Origin: an uncultured Eubacteriales bacterium
GTDB lineage: Bacteria > Bacillota > Clostridia > Monoglobales > Monoglobaceae
Length of the DNA stretch: 64,000 bases
Reading direction: 5' to 3'
NCBI GenBank assembly: GCA_958352815.1
Contig: CATWQA010000002.1
Location: forward strand, 88,150-152,149
Part shown: in pieces, positions 1-7,294 of the stretch
How positions within the stretch are numbered: the first letter of the stretch is position 1
Layout: each line of letters starts with the position of its first letter
Translations under genes and position numbers: made by a program
The notes under the pieces: generated by a model
The model's input: only the letters and a program-made list of their open reading frames with translations
Told to the model about the DNA's origin: nothing
Database searches by the model: none

Positions 1-498
1 CTCCCAGATTTCCGGGCCTGTGGTATCAAAGTGCATTTTAGGATTTGCGGGATTGGTGAACTGCCCGGGAATAAAGCTGCCCGAGATTTCCTTTGCCAGC
101 TCATCCGCCTTTTCAATTGCGCCCTTCATGCCCTTTGTGCCGTCGGTGAGCACTACCTCCGCTCCGTACGCCTTCAGCAGGTTCCTGCGCTCCACGCTCA
201 TCGTCTCGGGCATGGTTAGAATAATCTTGTACCCCTTGGAGACAGCAACCGAGGCTAAGCCGATACCCGTGTTGCCGCTGGTGGGCTCGATTATAACAGC
301 CCCCTCTTGAAGCAATCCCTTTGCCTCTGCGTCCTCAATCATCGCCTTTGCTACTCTGTCCTTAACGCTGCCTGCCGGATTAAAGTACTCCAGCTTTCCT
401 ACAATCTTTGCCTCCAGATTGTTTGCCGCTTCATAGTTTTTCAGCTCCATAAGGGGAGTGCGGCCTACCAAATCCGTAATTTTTTCATAAATTCTCAT
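1..498 (-). CDS. cysK: Cysteine synthase A (O-acetylserine sulfhydrylase), partial at window edge
   Basis: PLP enzyme that makes cysteine from O-acetylserine and sulfide in the cytoplasm. The visible 166 residues are the N-terminal part. They start MRIYEKITDLVGRTPL and hold the PLP-lysine motif (NPAGSVKDR) and the substrate-binding TSGNTG loop, both intact. The C-terminal part lies beyond base 1. I chose the ATG at 498 because an AGAAAGG ribosome site lies 9 bases upstream; an in-frame ATG at 504 is too close to it. The gene follows metY by 22 bases, so the two form a sulfur assimilation operon under the metY promoter. Family assignment is firm; the substrate (O-acetylserine rather than another acceptor) is inferred from the family. 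Confidence 0.95.
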   Translation of the reverse strand, partial: MRIYEKITDLVGRTPLMELKNYEAANNLEAKIVGKLEYFNPAGSVKDRVAKAMIEDAEAKGLLQEGAVIIEPTSGNTGIGLASVAVSKGYKIILTMPETMSVERRNLLKAYGAEVVLTDGTKGMKGAIEKADELAKEISGSFIPGQFTNPANPKMHFDTTGPEIWE

Positions 499-520
499 AA
501 TCATCAACCTTTCTGATTTA

Positions 521-1813
521 CTATGCCAATGCCTGCTTTAAATCGGCAATTATATCGTCTATGCTCTCGGTACCCACCGATAATCTGATTGTGTTGGGCT
601 TAATCTCGCTCTCTGCCAGCTCCTCATCTGTAAGCTGAGAATGGGTGGTGCTTGCCGGGTGAATAACCAGGGACTTTACATCCGCCACGTTTGCCAAAAG
701 GGAGAAAATTTCCAGCCTGTCAATAAACTCCTGTGCCTCCTTGGCTCCGCCCTTAATCTCAAAGGTGAATATAGACCCGCCGCCCTTGGGGAACAGTCTG
801 TTGAACAGTGCGTTATCGGGGTGGTTCGGCAGAGACGGGTGGTTCACCCGTTCAACCCTCGGATGAGCCGACAGGAACTCCACCACTTTTTCGGTGTTCT
901 CAACATGCCGCTCAATCCTGAGTGACAGGGTTTCAATCCCCTGCAGCAGCAGGAAAGCGTTTATGGGAGCTATCGCCGCGCCTGTGTCGCGGAGAAGCAC
1001 TGCCCGTATCTTTGTCACAAAAGCGGCCGCTCCCGCAACCTTTGTAAAGGACGCCCCGTGATAGCCTGGGTCAGGCTCTGTCAGAAACGGAAACTTGCCG
1101 CTTGCCTCCCAGTCGAATTTACCGCTGTCCACAATAATTCCGCCCAGAGAGGTTCCGTGACCGCCCAAAAACTTTGTCGCCGAGTGCACCACTATATCCG
1201 CCCCGTGCTCTATGGGTCTTATGAGGTAAGGCGTTCCGAAGGTGTTATCAATCACCAGAGGAATTTTGTTCTCATGGGCAATTTCCGCCAAGGCGTCAAT
1301 ATCTGCCACATCGCTGTTAGGGTTCCCCAAAGTCTCAATGTAAATCGCCTTTGTGTTAGGCTGAACCGCGTTTCTGACCTGTTCAAGATTGTGAACGTCA
1401 ACAAAGGTTGTTTCAATGCCGTACTGCGGAAGAGTGTGCGCCAGCAGGTTATAGGAACCGCCGTATATTGTCTTTTGGGACACTATGTGCTCCCCTGCTC
1501 TCGCCAAATTCTGAATTGTGTAGGTTATGGCAGCGGCGCCCGAAGCAACCGCCAACGCCGCAACGCCGCCCTCCAGGGCGGCAACTCTCTGCTCCAAAAC
1601 ATCCTGGGTTGGATTGGTAAGCCTGCCGTATATATTCCCCGGGTCGGACAGGTTAAACCGAGCCGCCGCGTGAGCCGAATTGTCAAAAACATAAGAGGTG
1701 GTCTGATATATGGGGACTGCCCTTGCACCTGTTGCAGGGTCAGGCAGCTCCTGCCCTATGTGAAGCTGCTTGGTTTCAAAGCCCCAGTTTGATGTGTTCT
1801 TAATTTCTGCCAT
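521..1813 (-). CDS. metY: O-acetylhomoserine aminocarboxypropyltransferase (homocysteine synthase)
   Basis: Cys/Met-metabolism PLP enzyme that forms homocysteine from O-acetylhomoserine and sulfide. It opens MAEIKNTSNWGFETKQLHIG and has the PLP-lysine motif (SATKFLGGHG) plus the large insertions that separate MetY from MetB/MetC. At 430 residues it has the usual family length. The reading frame stays open upstream to 1957, but the promoter's predicted transcription start (about 1941) lies inside that extension and the extension resembles no family N-terminus, so I place the start at 1813. The ribosome site is weak or distant: an AGAAAGG 14 bases upstream, with a CTTT/AAAG mini-hairpin between. 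An ATG at 1921 (36 extra residues) cannot be fully excluded. It is the first gene of the metY-cysK operon. Confidence 0.93.
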   Translation of the reverse strand: MAEIKNTSNWGFETKQLHIGQELPDPATGARAVPIYQTTSYVFDNSAHAAARFNLSDPGNIYGRLTNPTQDVLEQRVAALEGGVAALAVASGAAAITYTIQNLARAGEHIVSQKTIYGGSYNLLAHTLPQYGIETTFVDVHNLEQVRNAVQPNTKAIYIETLGNPNSDVADIDALAEIAHENKIPLVIDNTFGTPYLIRPIEHGADIVVHSATKFLGGHGTSLGGIIVDSGKFDWEASGKFPFLTEPDPGYHGASFTKVAGAAAFVTKIRAVLLRDTGAAIAPINAFLLLQGIETLSLRIERHVENTEKVVEFLSAHPRVERVNHPSLPNHPDNALFNRLFPKGGGSIFTFEIKGGAKEAQEFIDRLEIFSLLANVADVKSLVIHPASTTHSQLTDEELAESEIKPNTIRLSVGTESIDDIIADLKQALA

Positions 1814-1832
1814 TACTTTATCCAAAGCCTTT

Positions 1833-1877
1833 CTGCCCGCAAAATAATTGCGCTCACCTTGCCACGGGCAGGCAAGG
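1833..1877 (-). promoter_or_regulatory. Candidate H-type pseudoknot in the metY leader
   Basis: In the metY transcript two perfect GC-rich helices can form. Stem A pairs 1871-1877 with 1857-1863 (CCTTGCC with GGCAAGG). Its 7-base loop (1864-1870) is complementary to 1834-1839, giving stem B (TGCCCG with CGGGCA). A loop pairing with sequence downstream of the hairpin is the H-type pseudoknot layout used by several small riboswitches. The connecting loop is 17 bases, and stem B ends just before the AGAAAGG ribosome site. It does not match the SAM-I riboswitch as I know it. Function is inference; if translation really starts at 1921 this stretch would be coding. Confidence 0.4.
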
Positions 1878-1920
1878 GGCGGAAAATCCAATACCGAAGG
1901 AAATATTTTGGCATAAACCA

Positions 1921-1946
1921 TAATTCCTATCTGATTAGTATGTTTA
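1921..1946 (-). promoter_or_regulatory. Candidate Rrf2-family operator of metY
   Basis: Directly downstream of the metY -10 box and over the predicted transcription start, the minus strand reads AAACATACTA (1936-1945) followed by GATAGGAATTA. The GGAATT half resembles CymR/Rrf2 sites of Firmicutes. The same AAACATACTA and an ATTCCTAT occur in the promoter of the Rrf2 gene at 4628-4642. This position would repress transcription. The link to that regulator is inferred. Confidence 0.4.
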
Positions 1947-1947
1947 G

Positions 1948-1976
1948 ATAATAACACAGTTTAATTTCCCTGTCAA
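1948..1976 (-). promoter_or_regulatory. SigA-type promoter of metY-cysK
   Basis: The minus strand reads TTGACA (1971-1976), a 17-base spacer and TATTAT (1948-1953). Predicted transcription start is about 1941, giving a leader of roughly 125 bases before the chosen metY start. Confidence 0.8.
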
Positions 1977-2005
1977 TAGATATTCTGAAAAATTATTTAT
2001 ATTTT

Positions 2006-2042
2006 AAAAAAAGTCCTCCGCCCGCTTTTGCGAGGGAGGACC
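2006..2042 (-). terminator. Rho-independent terminator after the DUF6472 gene
   Basis: On the minus strand a GTCCTCC...GGAGGAC stem is followed by a run of seven T. It lies directly behind the stop codon of the small gene at 2046-2222 and separates it from metY. Confidence 0.85.
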
Positions 2043-2045
2043 TGT

Positions 2046-2222
2046 TTAATTCTGTTTACGCACTATTGTGTACTCATCGCCGGGGCGGTAAAAGGGGCAC
2101 TCCTTAAACCTGCCGCTCATCAGACGCGCCATGTCGTCCTCATCAAGGTTCGCCAGGCATACGTAGCCCTCCCACTCCTCATCGTATTCATAGTTTACGC
2201 AGTCTTCGCACTTTGATAACAA
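2046..2222 (-). CDS. Small DUF6472 family protein
   Basis: A 58-residue protein too short for automatic calling and started by TTG. It reads LSKCEDCVNYEYDEEWEGYV and continues with CLANLDEDDMARLMSGRFKE, ending in PGDEYTIVRKQN. This is the pattern of DUF6472, a small acidic Cys-containing protein common in Clostridia, function unknown. Four cysteines in paired positions suggest metal binding (inference). GAGGT lies 8 bases before the TTG and the start is one base past the stop of the membrane-protein gene upstream, so the two are probably translationally coupled. A terminator follows at once. Confidence 0.85.
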   Translation of the reverse strand: MLSKCEDCVNYEYDEEWEGYVCLANLDEDDMARLMSGRFKECPFYRPGDEYTIVRKQN

Positions 2223-2223
2223 A

Positions 2224-3381
2224 TTATTCTACCTCACTTTTAAGCTCTAATACAAAAATCAACTTTCTGCCCAGATAGCCGCCCGCACACGAGGCAATCA
2301 GGCACAAGACCATTGCAACGGCAGACGACTGCACAAAGGTCGCCAGGATTGCTCCCGTCAATATAAATAACAATGTTGACGCCAACTTTGAAGCCACTAT
2401 CAAAACTATATTGTGCAAAAATTCACCGGAGGTTATTTTCCCTCTTGCGAAGCGGTAAATCTCGGGAACCATAAAGACCAGCAGCACAATCAGGCTGATA
2501 AGCAAACTTGATTTTACGAACCTTGAAAGCTGGTTAAGAGAAGCCGAAGCGGACGCCGCAACGTCTCCCGACCCGATTTTAATACTGTTGTTCACCGCCC
2601 TGACCATTTCCGCCCCCGAGCTCTCCTTGCCCATGCCCGTAAACAGATTTGGCAGGGACCAATAGAGCTTCGTTCTCGCAAACTGGGAGCACAAAATATA
2701 TAAAACATACGAGAGCCCGAAAACCTTAACCCCCGTCTTGATTGCCGCAAGCAACGCCCTTTTAACGCTCTTGCTCCTTTTGTACTCGATTATAAATGCC
2801 GCCGCTCCGCTTATTCCGAAAACAAAGGAACAGTGCACAACGCCTGTGGCACAGTCGTACAAAAGAGATTCCTTGGTCAGCGGCGAGCATAAGTTTACGG
2901 CGTTTTCATAGGTCAGGTCGCTGCTGCGAACATAGTCGGAAGCCGCATCACTGTCCGTGACCCCGGGAACCTTTCCCTTGGAAATCTTTTTTGCGAACTC
3001 GCTTACCGCGTCATCATACATATCCTTTGGAACCTCAACGGGCATTGGGTTTCCCTTGTCGTCAAAGTATCTGTACAGCCCGCTCTCCTTATCGAAGCAG
3101 GCGTCAACGCACCGCTTGCCGCTGTTATAAAACTTAGTCTGGATATAAGTCCCGTCCACAAGCCTGTCGGCTCCGTCCTTTATGTTCGTTCTGCCCACAA
3201 CCAGAGCGTCTCTGCCCCAAAGCTTGTCAATAACCGTCTGGGCTTCCTCCGCCATTATTCCGTGACCGGAGGTGGAATTTGCCAAGGCGTTGTTTGCGGC
3301 AACAATGGATTTTTCAGCCGAAACAATATTCGCCCCATTTACCCCTCCCATAGACACGGATTTTTCTTTAGTATAACTCAA
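2224..3381 (-). CDS. Uncharacterised protein: soluble N-terminal domain plus multi-pass membrane domain
   Basis: I cannot name its function. Residues 1 to about 165 are soluble and hold a distinctive block: SGHGIMAEEAQ, then NIKDGADRLVDGTYIQTKF and a CVDACF pair. The rest has about five hydrophobic segments (around VHCSFVFGISGAAAFIIEY, VFGLSYVLYILC, LLISLIVLLVFMV and the last 60 residues). I recall similar GADRxVDGxxIQ proteins scattered across unrelated bacteria without known function, but cannot verify it here. The frame is open to 3435, but that TTG lies in the -35 box. I chose the TTG at 3381, 385 residues, because GGGGTGAG precedes it; an ATG at 3351 has no good ribosome site. It is followed by the DUF6472 gene. 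Confidence 0.7.
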   Translation of the reverse strand: MSYTKEKSVSMGGVNGANIVSAEKSIVAANNALANSTSGHGIMAEEAQTVIDKLWGRDALVVGRTNIKDGADRLVDGTYIQTKFYNSGKRCVDACFDKESGLYRYFDDKGNPMPVEVPKDMYDDAVSEFAKKISKGKVPGVTDSDAASDYVRSSDLTYENAVNLCSPLTKESLLYDCATGVVHCSFVFGISGAAAFIIEYKRSKSVKRALLAAIKTGVKVFGLSYVLYILCSQFARTKLYWSLPNLFTGMGKESSGAEMVRAVNNSIKIGSGDVAASASASLNQLSRFVKSSLLISLIVLLVFMVPEIYRFARGKITSGEFLHNIVLIVASKLASTLLFILTGAILATFVQSSAVAMVLCLIASCAGGYLGRKLIFVLELKSEVE

Positions 3382-3406
3382 ATTTCTCACCCCAAAACAT
3401 GACCTT

Positions 3407-3435
3407 AATATATCATACGAGGCAAAATATGTCAA
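3407..3435 (-). promoter_or_regulatory. SigA-type promoter of the membrane-protein gene
   Basis: TTGACA (3430-3435), 17-base spacer, TATATT (3407-3412) on the minus strand. This shows that the gene is transcribed independently of ylbJ, whose stop is only 12 bases upstream. Confidence 0.75.
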
Positions 3436-3446
3436 TCTATTTATCC

Positions 3447-4556
3447 TTAATCGTCAGGAAGCTTTTTGGCAATTGCCGCCAGTATTCCTATGGAAAGCAT
3501 ACACCAAACAGTCTCTCCCGCAATTAAAATCAAATAGCTCTTTATGTTCATATTTGTTACGGGATAAGCATACCAGAGAGCCATGTCCCCTCCGCTGTAG
3601 GGCAGATAAGCCGGGCTCCACGCCCCAACAGTCTTTAAGATAAAGAACAGAACATATGTTAAAACAAAGGCGATTATCCCTTGAATAAACTTGCCCAGAG
3701 CATAGTACCTCATCTCAAGGTCCGAGTCGGCGGCGATTGACGCCACCTGCAAAAACACCGACAGCCCCGAAAAAGCCAAAAACATAGAGATGAGTGAAAT
3801 TTTCAGGGCAAAGTCCATACTCAGCTTTGATATGTCGTTTATACCCCCTGTTATCTCCAAAAGCCCGTTAATAAACGGATGAGCGAAGAACTCAGGAATT
3901 GTGCTCTCTGCAACGGCGAAAAACACCACAAAGCCGCACACATTTAAAATCGTCACCACGCTTTTGGACACGGCGTCACCGAAAGCGGACACTATTTTAA
4001 CCGACCTTTTCTGCTTTTCGGAAATTACTGTTGGGTTCACAGTATTGTCCTCCTTTATCAGGCGGGAGAGGACAACCCCCGTTGCTACGGCGGAGGCGAT
4101 ATGGATAATGTAAAGTATTCCTCCCAAAGCTGCGCTGCCGCTGATACAAAAGCCCACCGTTCCGATTATAAACAGAGGACCCGAGTTGTTGCAAAAGCCT
4201 ATAAGCCGCTCCGCTTCCCTTTTAGTTATCTTTCCCGAATTATAAAGGTTCACGGCGCAGTCCGCCCCGACAGGGTATCCGCTGATTATTCCCAGCACCA
4301 GCGCCACCGCTCCTGAGCCGTTTATCCCGAAAACGGGCTTCATAATTCCGCTTAAAAATCGGCTGCCGAACTCCGCCATTCCCAGGGATACCAGCAGCGA
4401 GCTGCACACGAAAAACGGAAACAGCGCAGGCACCACCGAGGTTATGCACAGGTTAAGCGCCTTGTTGACGGCGGCAACAGAGCTTTGCGGAAAAGCAACC
4501 ATAGAGACGACTATATAACAGACAATTAGTATGAACACACCCTTTAACCACTTCAT
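3447..4556 (-). CDS. ylbJ: Sporulation integral membrane protein YlbJ (SpoVV-like)
   Basis: A 369-residue multi-pass membrane protein of the nucleoside-recognition (Gate) family. The motif block SVVPALFPFFVCSSLLVSLG followed by GIISGYPVGA and FCNNSGPLFIIGTVG is typical of YlbJ/SpoVV. In Bacillus this protein sits in the outer forespore membrane and imports dipicolinic acid from the mother cell. Its presence argues for an endospore former. It is divergent from the Rrf2 regulator with 116 bases between. I did not identify its promoter; a mother-cell sigma promoter would be expected but the sequence alone does not show one clearly. Confidence 0.88.
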   Translation of the reverse strand: MKWLKGVFILIVCYIVVSMVAFPQSSVAAVNKALNLCITSVVPALFPFFVCSSLLVSLGMAEFGSRFLSGIMKPVFGINGSGAVALVLGIISGYPVGADCAVNLYNSGKITKREAERLIGFCNNSGPLFIIGTVGFCISGSAALGGILYIIHIASAVATGVVLSRLIKEDNTVNPTVISEKQKRSVKIVSAFGDAVSKSVVTILNVCGFVVFFAVAESTIPEFFAHPFINGLLEITGGINDISKLSMDFALKISLISMFLAFSGLSVFLQVASIAADSDLEMRYYALGKFIQGIIAFVLTYVLFFILKTVGAWSPAYLPYSGGDMALWYAYPVTNMNIKSYLILIAGETVWCMLSIGILAAIAKKLPDD

Positions 4557-4623
4557 TCAATATCCCTCTTTGTAATAACTTAGTCTAATATATGCCTGTT
4601 TCCTTATAAATATGATTTAGTAC

Positions 4624-4652
4624 TTGAAAACATACTATTCCTATGTTATAAT
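4624..4652 (+). promoter_or_regulatory. Promoter of the Rrf2 regulator with possible autoregulatory site
   Basis: TTGAAA (4624-4629), 17-base spacer, TATAAT (4647-4652). The spacer contains AACATA...TATGTT as an inverted repeat, and AAACATACTA (4628-4637) also occurs at the metY promoter. Autoregulation is inferred. Confidence 0.75.
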
Positions 4653-4672
4653 AGGGTTTAGAGGTGATTGAA

Positions 4673-5110
4673 TTGAAAATTTCCACAAAGGGCAGGTACG
4701 CCGTGCGTATGCTGCTGGACTTAGCCGAACACAAGGACGAGGGATTTGTTTCCCTTAAAGCCATTGCAGAAAGAGAGGGCATATCCAAAAAGTACTTAGA
4801 ACAGATTGTTACCTTGTTTAACAAAACAGGCATTCTCCGTTCAAACAGAGGTTTCCAGGGGGGATATATGCTGGCAAAATCGGCAGACAGCTACACTGTC
4901 GGCGAGATTTTGCGTATCACCGAGGGCAGCATAAACCCTGTTGCCTGCCTTGATGACGAGCCAAACCTCTGCCCAAGACAAGGGGAGTGCAAAACCCTGT
5001 ACGTCTGGAAGGAGCTGGGCAAGGTTATTGCCGATTATCTTGACGGCATAACCCTACAGGATATTCTTGACCGAAACCATGAGTTCGCCCGCTACGACTA
5101 CAATATTTAA
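4673..5110 (+). CDS. Rrf2-family transcriptional regulator (IscR/CymR-like)
   Basis: A 145-residue winged-helix regulator starting MKISTKGRYAVRMLLDLAEH, the family signature. I chose the TTG at 4673 because GAGGTG lies 6 bases upstream; the GTG at 4664 is part of that ribosome site. Recognition helix region: GISKKYLEQIV. With this start it has cysteines at positions 92, 100 and 106, close to the three Fe-S cluster ligands of IscR (92, 98, 104), so it may sense Fe-S or redox state. CymR-type members that control cysteine metabolism lack this cluster. It stands alone, with no iscS or iscU beside it. Candidate targets are its own promoter and metY. Confidence 0.9.
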   Translation: MKISTKGRYAVRMLLDLAEHKDEGFVSLKAIAEREGISKKYLEQIVTLFNKTGILRSNRGFQGGYMLAKSADSYTVGEILRITEGSINPVACLDDEPNLCPRQGECKTLYVWKELGKVIADYLDGITLQDILDRNHEFARYDYNI

Positions 5111-5231
5111 TCAATAACAAACCTCCCTCCGCCGTGACAAATGTTAGGGAAACGGGCAAAAGTGCAAGGCAGATTTGGTAGATTTTATTCCGTGTTTTAG
5201 TTATAATTAGATAAAACAGGAGGTGAGAACA

Positions 5232-5681
5232 ATGAGTTTGGGGAGCAGCCTTTACAATGCCCGCAAAAAGAGCGGGCTGTCTCAGGAAGCGGTTGCCGAA
5301 AAGCTGGGCGTAAGCAGGCAGACAATTTCAAAATGGGAGCTTGGCGAAACTCTGCCGGACATACGTCAGTCAAAAAAGCTCTCTCAGCTATATCATCTTA
5401 CGTTAGACGAACTGATAGACTTTGATATTGAACAGAAAGAGATTGAGGAAGCTATTGAAAGTATCAGCGATGAAAAGCAGAAGAAAATTGACTGGACAAA
5501 GATCTGGGGGAAAAAATATCCCGTCCTTGTCACCTATCAAAAAACAGTGGCAATCGACGAATATGCAGATAAAATACAGGAACTGCTTGACAGCCTTAAA
5601 AGACAGTACGAATATAATGATTTAGACGCTATGCTGGTATTAAAGGATATTTTAGCCCATGTGTGGAACGTCAAAAAATAA
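5232..5681 (+). CDS. XRE-family HTH transcriptional regulator
   Basis: A 149-residue protein with a Cro/C1 helix-turn-helix in residues 6-60 (LSQEAVAEKLGVSRQTISKW) and an acidic C-terminal part of unknown function, rich in Lys/Glu/Asp with a DEYADKIQELLDSLKRQYEYN helix-like stretch. Start at the ATG 5232 is supported by AGGAGGTG 6 bases upstream; the GTG at 5223 belongs to that site. A TATAAT lies at about 5202-5207 but I see no good -35. It is a single gene ending in a terminator shared with the convergent aspS. Target unknown. Confidence 0.85.
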   Translation: MSLGSSLYNARKKSGLSQEAVAEKLGVSRQTISKWELGETLPDIRQSKKLSQLYHLTLDELIDFDIEQKEIEEAIESISDEKQKKIDWTKIWGKKYPVLVTYQKTVAIDEYADKIQELLDSLKRQYEYNDLDAMLVLKDILAHVWNVKK

Positions 5682-5697
5682 CAAAACACAATTCAAA

Positions 5698-5731
5698 AGC
5701 CGCAGAAATTAAATCTGCGGCTGTATTTTTT
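5698..5731. terminator. Bidirectional terminator between XRE gene and aspS
   Basis: AGCCGCAGA (5698-5706) pairs perfectly with TCTGCGGCT (5714-5722), followed by a T-rich tract. The convergent aspS stop lies at its right side. Confidence 0.85.
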
Positions 5732-7076
5732 ACGGATTGATACGTCCCAAATCTCTGGGGAACGCCGTTACCGTTCTGATATTGTCAACTCCCAAAAGCT
5801 TCATCGCAAGACGCTCAAGACCGATACCCAAGCCTCCGTGAGGGGGCATTCCGTACTTGTGCATCATCAGGAAGTCCTTAAACTCATCGGCGTCCATGCC
5901 TCTTGCATTAATCTTGTCAAGCTGCATTTGATAGTCGTTAATTCTCTGGCCGCCGGTTGTGACCTCCGCTCCGTTCAGCAGCAGGTCAAAGCTCAAGGTA
6001 TACTTGGGGTTTTCCGGATCGTCCATTGCGTAGAAGGGACGCTTCTTTGAGGGATAATGAGTGACAAACACAAGGGGAGAACCATACTTATCCATAACGT
6101 ACTCGCCGATTAGGCGTTCCTCCTCCGGGTCAAGGTCGTTGGGATTTCTGAATTCCCTGTTATATTCCTTGGCTATAATCTCTTTAATTTCCATAAACTT
6201 GAACTGGGGAATATCCTTTATCTCCGGCAGCTCAACGTTAAGCTCTTTCAGCTCGGGAGCGTACTCGCTTCTCATGTATTCAAACATATACTTCATGAAC
6301 CTTGCCTCAACCGCCATAATGTCCTCAAAGGACTCTATAAAGCCCATCTCAAGGTCAAGACCCTCAAACTCGTTAATATGCCTTGAAGTGCTGTGCTTCT
6401 CCGCTCTGAATACGGGAGCAACGGTAAACACCTTTTTGAAAACGCCTACCATCATCTGCTTATACATCTGCGGGCTCTGGTTGAGCAATGCCTTTTCTCC
6501 GAAGTAGTCCACCTCGAACATATCCGCTCCGCCCTCAGCTCCTGCGGAAACGATTTTCGGAGGAACAAACTCAGTAAAGCCCTCGCCATGCATAAAGGTT
6601 CTGAAAGCGTTGATAATTCCGTCAACAATCTTTATTGCCGCACGCTCATGGGGATTTCTCATTGAAACCGGTCTGTAATCCAGCTTAACGTCAACATTGC
6701 AGTCAAGCTTTTTCTTATTGATTACTATGGGCAGGTTCTCCGCCGGAGACGACAGCACTTCTATATCGGAAATATGGATTTCAAAGCCCAGAGCGCTTCT
6801 GTCGTCCTTTACAAGGGTGCCCTTGAGCCTGACGCTGTCCTCCTCATTAAATTCCCCGATAGGCTTGCCGCTCTCTCCGGGCTCGTATACGCACTGCACC
6901 AAATTCCTTTGGGTTCTTATAATAAAAAACGCAAAGAACTTCATAGCGCGTATGCGATGAATCATACCCTCGATTTCAACGGCATCGCCGTCGCTTATAC
7001 TGCCGCTTTCAAATCCGTCAATAACATTCTCCGCATCATACTTACCGGTATAACGGGTCAAATCAAGCATCTTCAT
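5730..7076 (-). CDS. aspS: Archaeal-type aspartate--tRNA(Asp/Asn) ligase
   Basis: Class II aminoacyl-tRNA synthetase, 448 residues: N-terminal OB-fold anticodon-binding domain (about 1-130) and a catalytic core with motif 2 (FRAEKHSTSRHINEFEGLD) and motif 3 (GGLGIGLERLAMKLL). It lacks the GAD insertion of bacterial AspRS, which is about 590 residues, and looks like AspS2 of archaea and some Clostridia. Such enzymes are often non-discriminating and also charge tRNA(Asn), which then needs GatCAB; that specificity is inferred. AsnRS is a possible confusion, but the motif 2 sequence fits AspRS. ATG at 7076 is preceded by GGGAGAG at 9 bases. Confidence 0.85.
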   Translation of the reverse strand: MKMLDLTRYTGKYDAENVIDGFESGSISDGDAVEIEGMIHRIRAMKFFAFFIIRTQRNLVQCVYEPGESGKPIGEFNEEDSVRLKGTLVKDDRSALGFEIHISDIEVLSSPAENLPIVINKKKLDCNVDVKLDYRPVSMRNPHERAAIKIVDGIINAFRTFMHGEGFTEFVPPKIVSAGAEGGADMFEVDYFGEKALLNQSPQMYKQMMVGVFKKVFTVAPVFRAEKHSTSRHINEFEGLDLEMGFIESFEDIMAVEARFMKYMFEYMRSEYAPELKELNVELPEIKDIPQFKFMEIKEIIAKEYNREFRNPNDLDPEEERLIGEYVMDKYGSPLVFVTHYPSKKRPFYAMDDPENPKYTLSFDLLLNGAEVTTGGQRINDYQMQLDKINARGMDADEFKDFLMMHKYGMPPHGGLGIGLERLAMKLLGVDNIRTVTAFPRDLGRINP

Positions 7077-7132
7077 AAATAGTAACTCTCCCACCTATAT
7101 AGAATTAAATAGTCAGCCGTGAACATTTCAGT

Positions 7133-7161
7133 ATTTTATCATACAACAATCCCGCTGTCAA
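7133..7161 (-). promoter_or_regulatory. SigA-type promoter of aspS
   Basis: TTGACA (7156-7161), 17-base spacer, TAAAAT (7133-7138) on the minus strand. The leader of about 50 bases is too short for a T-box. Confidence 0.8.
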
Positions 7162-7294
7162 GTTCAGGGCTTTCAAAAGCTCAGGCTCCCGCCGCCGAGA
7201 GCCCGAGTTCTATCCCGCTAAAGATTGTGCCCCGTAATATTTGTTTTTCCCCTATCTCCTTAAAACCTATTCCCCTTTTGCCAACATTAAAGTA

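Noticed and set aside
1814..1957. 48-residue N-terminal extension of MetY
   Set aside because: The open frame includes the promoter and operator; the predicted transcription start lies inside it and the residues match no family N-terminus.
3382..3435. 18-residue N-terminal extension of the uncharacterised membrane protein
   Set aside because: The TTG at 3435 is the -35 box of a consensus promoter, so it cannot be the start of translation.
7077..7132. T-box leader of aspS
   Set aside because: Leader from the predicted start is about 50 bases, too short, and no T-box sequence was seen.
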